From: Carettochelys insculpta
Lineage: Eukaryota; Chordata; Testudines; Carettochelyidae
NCBI RefSeq assembly: GCF_033958435.1
Contig: NC_134161.1
Location: 6,820,001 to 6,884,000, forward strand
Direction of reading: 5' to 3'
DNA length: 64,000 bases
Shown: positions 9,939-18,915 of the stretch, piece after piece
Layout: every line of letters starts with the position of its first letter
How positions within the stretch are numbered: the stretch's first letter is position 1
Program-made: the position numbers and the translations under genes
The notes under the pieces: generated by a model
What the model was told of the DNA's origin: nothing
The model's input: the letters and a program-made list of their open reading frames with translations, nothing else
The model's database searches: none

Positions 9939-12900
9939 CCCAGGAGTGGAGCCAGCCGCATGGATAGCTTTCCCATGGCTCATGCAGTTTGCTGCTTTCC
10001 CCTTCCTTAAAAAGCCTTGGGCTCTCGGTCTGCACGCACTGCTCATACCTTGTCGGCCCCGGCTCCAAAGCCGGATGGGCCTGGAATGCATCTCCCCAGG
10101 AGGGTCAGGATCCGCTTGCTGTTTACTGTACAACCTCTTAACCTGCGGGGGGGAAGAGTGGAGCACTGCGTTGGGAACCAGGGCCTGGAATGTCAGTACA
10201 GCCCCTGGGGGTGAGCCCCTGACGCAGCCAGGGTGGCACGGGGCTTATTTTAGCTAGTGGGGAATTAAAGTAAAACATCCTTCCCAGCGGCCAGCGCTGA
10301 GCCTCAGCTGCCAGCCCCAGAGACCGTGGGTGTCTCTGACTGCAGGGGGAGCTGGAAGCTGGCCATACATTTAGTGCTTGTGATGAGAAGCTGATAACGT
10401 TGGCAAGAGCCAGGCAATGCCGCAGGCAGGCAGTGTGCAAGCTGCCTCCCGCCCCCACCCTGCTCTGTAAATACATCTTAGCCCCTGCCTGCCCCCCCCC
10501 CACTGTTCAAACAGGGCACCTCAAACCTGGCCTGCAGGCCCCCTCATCCCTGGTATTCCAGCCTCACCCACGCCACCCGACACTCCTGTTTGTCTTGCTT
10601 CTCTGCCCAGTCACTGCCAGTTGTGCTTGCCAGTGCAGGGCTCCTGCGACAAGCACAAACCTCACCTGTCACCAGGCTGAGAACTCACTACGCTCACGTC
10701 ACTTGTGGGCTTCACACCACTTGGAGGCCGGCTCTGCTGAGGCACGTGAGTGGCGAGTTAATGCCCCGGGACAGTCCCCAGCCTGCCCCCCTTCCGCTCT
10801 CTGAGCATCGCTGTCTCAGAGAGAAGATCCGGAGGCTGCAGCGTGCTGCTGGGGTGACGCTACCCCTGGGGTGGGCTTGGTGTGAGAGCCGGAACAGAAC
10901 TCAGCACCAGCTGGTCGTCAAGCCCTGGCACTTACCCACTGGTTCTGGCATGGGCTGCTGATGGGCCGGGGGGCGTGAAGCGGCAGCTGGGCTGGGGTTT
11001 AAAAGCGCCCAGGGCTCAGGTCTGCCGTCACGGCCACTGCAGCAGCAGCAGCAGCATCCAAAAAGCTCACCTCAGGATCCGCACACAGTGGGGTCCAGGC
11101 AGCCCTGAGGGCACCGGGGGCCTGGCAAAGTCTGTCACCAGCCCTGTTCCTGCCCCAATCCCTGAGGCTGAGGTCACAGGTTGACCCACAATGCCAGAGC
11201 CCCAGCTTCCCTCCAGTCCCCTTGCAGGCCTCTGCTCACTGCTCTGTGGGGTCCCCCATCAACAGCACCAGCCTGCAGCTGATGATGCAGCTTCCACTTC
11301 TGCTTCATTCAGCCTGACTGGATGTGGCTCCAGGAAGCGCAGAGTCCTTCCCCCACCCAGCAGGTTCTCAGACATGCGTCCAGGACAAGAGAGGCCTCAG
11401 CTGTGGCTCCCCACCACCTCACCCGCTCTCCTGCCTTTGTTTAATCGCTCTGCAAATCTACCCCAGAGCAGCCGCTGAATACAAGGCGCCCTGCCAGCAG
11501 ATCATGCTTGGGACGCCCTCCCCTCTCGCCAAACACCTGGCTCTCTGCCTTCCCTTCCTCCCCAGCCACGCCTTCCTGCACTGACAGACCTTACGAAGGC
11601 TGAAAATATTCCCAAGCACAGCGGGAACGGCTGCAGCTGCAAACCTGCCTGTAGGGCACACAGGGCACCGCAGGGAGAGCCAGTGTCACTTTCCTGCGTT
11701 CCTCGGAGGAACTTCATAATTAGTGGCACAGGGTGAGGTTGCTCTCTGCAGAGCAGCCCTGGCCCCAGCTGCCCTGATTGTGCAGAGGGCCCTGATCAGT
11801 ATGCAGATGGTCAGAGCTGGTGTCCTCCTTTCTTTGGGCACATCAGCAAAGCTTCCCCTCTGTCAGCCTCTCTCCACGATGAACGCTTCCTAAACTGAGG
11901 CCAGGGCCAGCAGAGCTCCTGAACAGACCCGACAACAAGAAACCGTCTTGCCCAGCCCTTGTGAGTACCTCTTTCCACAACAACGTACAGCAAGCCCGAG
12001 CCTCATTTTCAGAGACAGGCCTAACCCATTCTGCCAGATCGTGGAGAGTTTGTTCGGATGGGGAAACTGAGGCATGATGTGAGGCTGTGACTTGTGCCAG
12101 GATCAATCAGCACACCAGCAATGCAGCTGGGAGTAGAGCCCAGACCTCCTAACTCCTAGACCTGCGATCTCCATGTCACTGAACTGCTGCCCTTTAATTA
12201 GTTAGGGAACTTGGAATCCCAAGGAGGTGCAGGTGAAAGGGTCAAAGAAAGCAACCCTGGGACAGCTGTATCTGTCTTTGCAGGTAAGCTTTGCTCTCTC
12301 GCTGTCTTGCACCAGCATCTTGTATAAGGGCAGGTCTACGCTACAGGGGAAAGTCGAACTTAGGTAATCAATGAATTATGTAGCTGGAGGTGATGTCCCT
12401 TAACTCGGGCTTCTGCACCGTCTCCACTAAGGGAGGTGGATGGGCGTGTTTGCTCCTGTCGACTTCCCTTACTCCTAACAAGGGTCAAGAATGCCAGCAC
12501 CAATGTGGGTGCCCTGCATATTTGATTTCACGCATCCCTATCAGGCGCACTAAACCAAACTCCAGAAGAGCGATCACAGCAGGGTCAGTAGCCCCTGTAG
12601 TGAAGCCATACCCTCAGTCTCAGCTGACGCTGCCACAGGATCAGGGCTTCTCAGAGCACTGGGCAAGGGCAGGCAGGCAGGGAAGCATGCTAACAAGCAG
12701 CCCTGAGATGGGAGCATCTAGTTCAGTAGTTCTGTTAAATCTATTAAAACCTCCCTCTCCCAGAGAGCTGGGTCTTTAGAGAGAGGACACCTGCATAAAC
12801 AGAACACAGACATCTCCTCGGCCCGGGAAAACCCAACCCCAGCAGCGCACTGGGGCAGCCCAGGAAGCACTGGGGCGAAAACCCCAGCGGAGTGATCAGG

Positions 12901-13560
12901 GCGGCTGCTAGAGGTGGCCGTTTGCATTCAGGACAAAACTGAAGCTGGGAGATTGTTCTAAGACATGATATTAAGGTCAAAAGTAACCTGTAATTTCCCC
13001 TGCAGTGCACCCTTCTCCCCCACCTATTTTGCATAGAGGAGGGGCCAGGAATTCAGGGGTGAGAGGCGAAGAATGTGGAGAGACAATGCAGAATGTTGCA
13101 GCACATAATTTCTTCTCTCCCGTCCCCACCCCAGCAGCTGTATTGCAGGATGGGTTGGTTTTTGCCAGGAAGAGTTTGCAGGACATGAGCGGTTGCCTGT
13201 GCAGTCTAGGCTGGCCCAGAGGAACTTGGCCAGCATCACTCTTTGTATGTTAAAAATATTAATTCCTTATTGTGCTGAAGGTGATTAAAAGCAATGCAGT
13301 TTTGACATCTGTTTTGCTGGCTGCTTACCCGCCGCCCCTGAGAAGAGGCAGAGCTTGCTGGGGCAGAGGGCTGAGAATTGGGAAATCCGTCCCATCAGAA
13401 TTTGCATCGCACGTGCAGGGATGAGGCAGAGAAGGCCCGATCAGGATGACCAAGGTGGGAGGCCAGTGGCCCTGCTGCAGCCTTTTCTGGTACAATTAGG
13501 GGCACCTCTTCTTTGACACAGCCATACTGTGGTGATTACATATCCCGTCATGGCCTTTGT
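9939..13560. other. Intergenic, no gene recognised
   Basis: Mostly unassigned GC-rich sequence. A short (CAG)n run lies at about 11038-11057 and a MIR-like piece at 12056-12195. Frames up to about 134 codons exist, but none looks like a known protein or has flanking splice sites that join into a larger frame. Confidence 0.55.
12056..12195 (+). repeat. CORE-SINE/MIR-like fragment
   Basis: GGGGAAACTGAGGCATGATG is followed by GACTTGTGCC, ATGCAGCTGGGAGTAGAGCC and CACTGAACTGCTGCCC, matching the general MIR-type layout. Confidence 0.55.
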
Positions 13561-13599
13561 CTGGGGGCTTGGGGGACGGGTTGGGGGAAGGTACCACTC

Positions 13600-14170
13600 C
13601 TCAGGTAGGAGAGCAAAGAGGGATAGCCGCCCTTGTCTTGGGGGCAATAAAAGGGGTTTTTTGGGTGGGAATGAATGGTGAGAATGGTGAGGATGCTAAA
13701 CGAGGAAGGGAAGCGGTATGGACTGATTATGAACACGGGTAGAACAAAAGCAATGGTATTTGGAGAGAAGGAAATAGGAAGGAAGATCAGTGTAGATGGG
13801 TTCGAACTAGAGAGCGTAGAGAAGTTCACATCTCTGGGGAGCAACATAACAGATGATCCAGACTGTGAGAAGGAAATAGCGACTAGAAGAGTGAAAGCAA
13901 GAGTGAGTCTGACAGCGATGGATAAGATCTGGAAAAGCAAAGCGATGAGCTTAAAGCTGAGTGTCAATTATGTGTGTCTTCAGCATCACGTTGTACGGAT
14001 GTGGGATGCGGGTGATAAGAAAAGTTTCGAAGAGAAGGGTATTGGTGTGTGAGGGGAGTTATAGAAAGATCCTGAGACTCGGATGGATGCAGGTCACCAA
14101 GGAGGAACTATAAAGGAAGATGCAGCTGAAAGAGACCTGCTGCAGAAGCAGAAGGTTATACAACGGAAGG
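13600..14170 (+). pseudogene. RTE-type LINE reverse-transcriptase remnant
   Basis: A frame from 13675 to 14052 (125 codons) contains the C-terminal part of a non-LTR reverse transcriptase: the strand after the catalytic motif (GLIMNTGRTKAMVFG), then SVEKFTSLGSNITDDPDCEK and a thumb-like stretch TAMDKIWKSKAMSLK. The family form is of the RTE / craniofacial-development-protein-2-like type. Coding similarity continues in another frame after about 14045 (YRKILRLGWMQVTKEEL), so at least one frameshift has broken it. No 5' endonuclease or catalytic YADD box is visible. It is a dead 5'-truncated fragment. Confidence 0.7.
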
Positions 14171-14886
14171 ATGCTGCTACGATAGTATCTTCAGCCAAGC
14201 CTGGACAAGAACTTATTTTTCATGAGGCCAAGTCCGTGCCACTTTCCTTCCGAGGTGAAGGGCTCCAGGCAGGGTTCCTCCCAAACACATGAGATCCGAC
14301 CTCCGATGTTCATCTGAATCTCAGGCTGTCTCCTGTCCCCTCCATTTCCAAATTCCTGTTAATTTCTGATTTTCAGAAGATTCCACTACCCTTCCTTCGT
14401 ATTCGTCTCAGACTGTAGATGGAGCCTACTGTGAACCATACAGTACTTAACTTACGGGTAATTAGACAGTGCCCTTGTAGCCCTGTATGCCCAAGGATTT
14501 GAGAGGGAGTAGGTGGGTGAGGTAATGTTTTTATTGGAACAATTTCTGTTGGTGAGACAGAGGTGCTTTCAGGCTTACTCAGAGCTCTTCCTCAGGTCAG
14601 AGAAGGAACTCCCAGAGCCACCACAAATGGAAGGCGGAACAGATTGTTTAGACAAAGCAGTTTGCACATATTGTATGGGGCCATGCAAGAACTAATCCTT
14701 TTCCCGAGAGGAAACCTGCACAGCACTTCCAAAAAAGGAGCCAGGGAGCTTAAATTAATTACTCAACACCTCAATAAAGAAATGCAGTGAAATCCTTGAC
14801 TGAGCTCAGACTCTGGATTCATGGGTGGTTACAACCCTCTGCACCCCACTTAGGATTTTCTGGGTTCTCATGGAGCACTTCACCTT
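14171..14886. other. Intergenic, nothing recognised
   Basis: AT-richer than the surroundings; no exons and no clear repeat family by eye. Confidence 0.55.
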
Positions 14887-14984
14887 GAATGAGATTAAGA
14901 CGACCGAGATTGTCTAGCTTGGAAAGGAGACAACTGGAGGTGTGGGGTGTGACCAAAGTCTATAAAATTATGGCAGATATGGAG
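14887..14984 (+). mobile_element. CR1 LINE fragment, left part
   Basis: Contains AGCTTGGAAAGGAGACAACT and GTCTATAAAATTATGG, the part of a CR1 3' end that lies upstream of the GGTGTGGAGAAAG position. It is interrupted by MITE copy E and by a palindromic element, and resumes at 16082. Confidence 0.75.
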
Positions 14985-15539
14985 CAGTGTTCCATCTCAT
15001 CTTTTCCATCCATGTGTGTAGTAAAATTTTATGTGCACCCACAGGCAACTGGTGTGGGGATTCTGGGGGTGGGGGGTGCAGCCATGTGCCTCTGCCCCAT
15101 CCCTGTCCCCCTCACCCTTGCCTCACCCGTGCTCTGCTTCTGCCCCACTCCTGCTCTGTCCCCATCTGCCTCTTCCTGTAGAAGTGCCGCACGCACCACT
15201 GTCAGTGAGTGCAAGGGTTGCCCTTCCACCCCTGGAGTGGCATGGCCCGACAGGAGTGTGAGCGAGGAAGCTCATGTTGCTCTCAAGCTGCAATTCTTGG
15301 GGGAAAGGCAGGAATGCCCCCTCATTCATTGGGCGCAGCACTGCGCTGATGGTAAGTGTGTGTGTGTGTGTGAGCATATGGACCCCCTGTGCGTTCCCAT
15401 ATGAGCACCGAGGCATGTGCGGGTGTGGACCATCAGTGGAAACACACACTGCCGTCTGTGGCCGCTCTGCTAAGCAGCTGGGTGGCATTTGAATCTCACC
15501 TGGGTGGCCGCACAAGCACTCAGCTGAGGGGGTACTCTG
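14985..15539 (+). mobile_element. hAT-like MITE, copy E, expanded, inserted in a CR1
   Basis: Starts CAGTGTTCC and ends near GGTACTCTG. The normal 180-bp family body is split by about 350 bp of extra sequence (roughly 15045-15395) that includes a (TG)n run. The right half has the family core (CATCAGTGGAAACACACACT) and ACCTGGGTGGCCGCACAAGC. It lies at the same CR1 position as copy B. The target duplication is only partly preserved (TATGGAG / TGTGGAG). Confidence 0.7.
15352..15373 (+). repeat. (TG)n microsatellite
   Basis: About nine TG units inside MITE copy E. Confidence 0.85.
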
Positions 15540-15547
15540 TGGAGAAA

Positions 15548-16069
15548 AGTAACAGAGAGAAAGCCGTGCTAGTCTGTGTACTATCGAAACTAAAAAGCAG
15601 TCCAGTGGCACTTTAAAGACTAACAAAATAACTTATTTGGTGATGAGCTTTCGTGGGACAGACCCACTTCTTCAGACATTAGCCATACCAGAACAGACTC
15701 AATATTTAAGGCACGGAGAACCAAAAACAGTAATCAAGGTGGACAAATCAGAAAAAAATGATCAAGGCGAATAAATCAGAGCGCAGAGGGGCCAAAGGGG
15801 GGGAGTCAAGAATTAGATTGTATCTAAGTATCTAATCTAATCTGATCTATCTTCCCCCCCTTCCGCCCCTCTTCTCTCTGATTTGCTCACCTTGATAATT
15901 TTTTTTTTTATTTGTCAACCTTGATTACTGTTTTTGGTTCTCTATGCCTTAAATATTGAGTCTGTTCTGGTCTGGCTGTGGGCTGAGGAAGTGGGTCCGT
16001 CCCACAAAAGCTCACCACCTAATAAATTATTTTGTGAGTTTGTAAAGTGCCACTTGACTGCTTTTTTGT
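15548..16069 (+). mobile_element. Large palindromic (fold-back) element, 522 bp
   Basis: After a head reading AAGCCGTGCTAGTCTGTGTA, two arms of roughly 235 bp (about 15592-15825 and 15840-16067) are inverted copies: TCAATATTTAAGGCACGGAG on the left pairs with CTATGCCTTAAATATTGA on the right. The flanks carry a perfect 12-bp duplication TCTGTGGAGAAA (15536-15547 and 16070-16081). The head is present on one side only, and the right end is TTTTTTGTT. The long target duplication and one-sided head point to retroposition of a palindromic RNA. It lies inside the CR1 that already held MITE copy E. Confidence 0.8.
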
Positions 16070-16081
16070 TCTGTGGAGAAA

Positions 16082-16240
16082 GTGAGTCAGGAAGTATTAT
16101 TGACCCTTCCCATAGCACAGGGATCAGGGATCCACCCAGGAAACGAGCAGGCAGCAGGTAGCTCGGCAACAGAAGGCAAGTGCTCTTCCCACAGTGCCGT
16201 CACCCTGTGGCACTCCTTGCAGCAGGACGGGCGTATGTCT
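16082..16240 (+). mobile_element. CR1 LINE fragment, right part
   Basis: Resumes the CR1 begun at 14887: CTTCCCATAGCACAGGG, then GGCAGCAGGTAGCTCGGC and CCTGTGGCACTCCTTGCAG, diverged forms of the usual CR1 3' sequence. Confidence 0.65.
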
Positions 16241-16517
16241 GGCCGAGGTCAGTTCACCGAGGGTAGGTCCATCTGTGGCTATTGGCTGTGGCATCGGGGC
16301 ACCCTGCTCCAGGTGCACCTGCACCTCCGGCAGCCAGGAGCTGAGACAGGGGCAGGTCCCTGGCTAACTGCCCCGCCCTGTTCCCTCCCCCCAAAAGTAT
16401 CTGGCGCTGGACACTGGCCATGCTGTGGGGCGTGGGCCTGACCAGTACGGCTCTGCAGTCGGCACCAGCCAGGGAATGGGCCACGATCCTGGGTGCAGCA
16501 TTGCCCAAGCCCAGCCC

Positions 16518-16545
16518 ACAACAACACAACACAACACAACACAAC
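16518..16545 (+). repeat. (ACAAC)n microsatellite
   Basis: Five to six units of a pentanucleotide ACAAC/AACAC just upstream of the RNF26 promoter region. Confidence 0.85.
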
Positions 16546-16559
16546 CACCCAGCTGCTCC

Positions 16560-17000
16560 GGCCCGGGTTAGGGCACTGTCCCTTTAAATCCTCAGCCCAG
16601 AGCAGGGTCCCAGCTTCACGCGCCCACGGAGAAACACAATCGGCCAATCAAAGACGCCTCCGGATCCACCGGCCTCGCCCCGTCCGTCAGAACGTAAACA
16701 GCCCTCTCCGTCCCGGAATCCTTCAAACGGCCCAATCAGAGTCCGGAGGGGGCGGATCCTGACGCCCATTGGCCGGATTCCAGCCACGCCCACTCAATAT
16801 GGCGGCGCCCATCCGCGCAGAGGAAGCCTCGGGACGTGGCTAAGGCCAGCCCCCCCGCGGGCGGGAGGGGGGAACAAGCCGGGGGTCCCCGGGTGAGGAG
16901 CGTCTCCCCCCGCGGCGAAGGGATGGTATCGCCCAGCCGGGTGTTCCCGGCTCCTGGGGGGCGCCGAAAGGAGCCGCCGATGGCGGGGAGGGTGTAGGAG
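16560..17000 (+). promoter_or_regulatory. RNF26: RNF26 promoter, CpG-rich and TATA-less
   Basis: CpG-dense block ending about 400 bp before the RNF26 start codon. CCAAT boxes lie at 16644-16648 and 16732-16736, an inverted one (ATTGG) at 16768-16772, a GC box (GGGGGCGG) near 16748, and a YY1-type motif AATATGGCGGC at 16796-16806. This is the layout of a housekeeping promoter, with transcription probably starting at or near the YY1 motif. A possible 5' UTR intron runs from a GGTGAGG donor near 16893 to a pyrimidine tract and CAG/TAG acceptor at about 17362. Transcription start and intron are inferred. Confidence 0.7.
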
Positions 17001-17403
17001 CCTGGACCCCCCACTTTCTCCCAGGGACCCCCCAGAGTCCCTCCCTCTGATACACGGAGCCCCTGGCAGCCCCCCACACTAGGCCCCTATGGAGCCAGAG
17101 AACCCCCAGCCCCCCGAGATTCACACCCCTGCCCCGACTGGGACCCCTCCCTGAGCCCCCCAGTCTGGTCGCAGGGGACCCCCGCCAGGGCCTGGATACA
17201 CTAAGTATCACCCCGCCCCCCCAGCACATTTAGGCACCAGAAGATTTTCTTCCCTGCTGTCCCGCCCCCCGCGTGGCAGGACCCTTCCTGCCCCCGGGAA
17301 CCAGCCCTGCCCCCCAGTTTTCCCCTCAAGGCCTGACCCGTCTCCTCTTCTCCATCTCCTAGCTCTAGTTCTCCCCGAGACCACCCTCGCCGGGTCCCGA
17401 GCC

Positions 17404-18915
17404 ATGGATCTGGTGTTCCTGGTCATCAACGGCGTAGGGATGGGCTTGGATTTCCTGGGCTTCCTGCTCGATGTGAACTTCTTCCTGGTCTCCACCTTGG
17501 TCTCCGTACTGGTCTGGCTTATTACGGTCATCTATAACCTTCCCAGCATGCTGGTGGCTGGTGTGATGCAGTGCTGGAATGGGACCTTGTTCTCCTTGGT
17601 GTCCCTCGTGGAAGCACTTTGCTGCCTGGCCTTGGGCACGATTCAAATGGTCGCCGGGCTGTTCCGAGGCTTCTGCTCGGGCTTGGAGAGTCTGAAAGTA
17701 GTGGGGCACCTGTTCTCGCACGTGGTCCTGAGAAGCAAAGAACTTGTGCACCGAGGGCTCTGGAACCTGTTTGGTTCCGGCCAGTCACTCTTGAGGCAGG
17801 TGTGTGAAGTGTTCACCATCATCATGAGCCTCTTCGCCTATTTTGTTAACAGCATCATCAACATCTGCCTGATTGGCACCCAGAATCTGGTGCTGGCCCT
17901 GTGGGACTCCCTCGTCATCCCTTTTCTGAGAGTCACAGATCTCCTGGCTGCCTTCCTTGCTCACATGTCTAGCAGTGCCATTGCCATGTGCATTCTCTTG
18001 TGGTCACCCTGCCAGCTGGCATTTGAGCTCTTGGGGTCCATGAGCAAGCTCCTGGTTAATGTCTTCTTCGTGAATATCTATGGCCTAGTGTTACTGGTCC
18101 TCATTGTTGCTGTCACCACCTTAGTTCTCAACCCTGAGCTGACAAGGACGCTTGTAAACCATGTGTCAGGATACTTGAACACCTTGCCTTCATACCAGCG
18201 CCTGCGGCGGGACATCTGGCGTCTCTACCAGATTGTGCTCTTGACCCTGGGGATGGTAGTGAGCTCCCAGGCTTGGCGCAGGGTAGCAGGCTGGAGTTTC
18301 CAAATGGCCAACTGGAACGGAGGAGGCAGAGCAACAAACCAGCAGGTCAATCAAAGGCCACAAGATGCGGAGGCTAACCAAAGCAGGCAAGGGGTGGCTG
18401 CAGCCGTTCATAGAGCAGTTGTTCCTGGAGGACCTCAACAAGGAAGACAAGGGCTGCCTGGAGCTAGTCAGCAAGGTGCGGGTGCTGCCCGCCAGGTGCA
18501 GCAGCTGCCAGGCAGAGGACATAGGGACCAACATGACATAAACACTGAGCAGCGATCAAATGTGCAGCCAGCCTCTGGTCGATATGCCACAGCAGGACAG
18601 CGCCTCCCAACTCCAGGGGAGGGACCCAGCACATCGCGAGCCAAACCTCTGAGGAAAGAGCACCTGAATGCTTCAGAGGAGGACGGTGAGGGTGTTGCTC
18701 CAGAGGATGACCCTTGGATGCTCCTAAAAGAACAAGAAGAACGTAAAAAATGTGTCATCTGCCAGGACCAAACCAAGACGGTGTTGCTCCTGCCCTGCAG
18801 GCACTTGTGCCTCTGCCAAGAATGCACTGAAATCCTACTGCAGCAGGCCATCTACCAGCGCAACTGCCCGCTCTGCCGGCAGATGATACTGCAGACTCTC
18901 AATGTGTACCTATGA
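17404..18915 (+). CDS. RNF26: RNF26, ER-membrane RING E3 ubiquitin ligase
   Basis: Intronless frame of 503 codons. The start ATG lies in a good Kozak context (GAGCCATGG). Residues 1-300 form several hydrophobic membrane segments, including a strong one near LVLLVLIVAVTTLVLN. A long Gln/Gly/Arg-rich polar linker follows (about 305-435), then the KEQEERKK helix and a C-terminal RING. The RING ligands are C450, C453, C465, H467, C471, C474, C488 and C491, with the spacing of IAP-type RINGs, and the protein ends in LNVYL as in the mammalian protein. In mammals RNF26 sits in the ER membrane, modifies STING and recruits SQSTM1 to hold endosomes near the nucleus. It is longer than human RNF26 (about 433 residues); the extra length is in the linker. 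Confidence 0.96.
   Translation: MDLVFLVINGVGMGLDFLGFLLDVNFFLVSTLVSVLVWLITVIYNLPSMLVAGVMQCWNGTLFSLVSLVEALCCLALGTIQMVAGLFRGFCSGLESLKVVGHLFSHVVLRSKELVHRGLWNLFGSGQSLLRQVCEVFTIIMSLFAYFVNSIINICLIGTQNLVLALWDSLVIPFLRVTDLLAAFLAHMSSSAIAMCILLWSPCQLAFELLGSMSKLLVNVFFVNIYGLVLLVLIVAVTTLVLNPELTRTLVNHVSGYLNTLPSYQRLRRDIWRLYQIVLLTLGMVVSSQAWRRVAGWSFQMANWNGGGRATNQQVNQRPQDAEANQSRQGVAAAVHRAVVPGGPQQGRQGLPGASQQGAGAARQVQQLPGRGHRDQHDINTEQRSNVQPASGRYATAGQRLPTPGEGPSTSRAKPLRKEHLNASEEDGEGVAPEDDPWMLLKEQEERKKCVICQDQTKTVLLLPCRHLCLCQECTEILLQQAIYQRNCPLCRQMILQTLNVYL

Noticed and set aside
1..16500. MCAM exons, expected by synteny
   Set aside because: No Ig-domain cysteine/tryptophan pattern or signal peptide found on the minus strand; MCAM probably lies left of the window.
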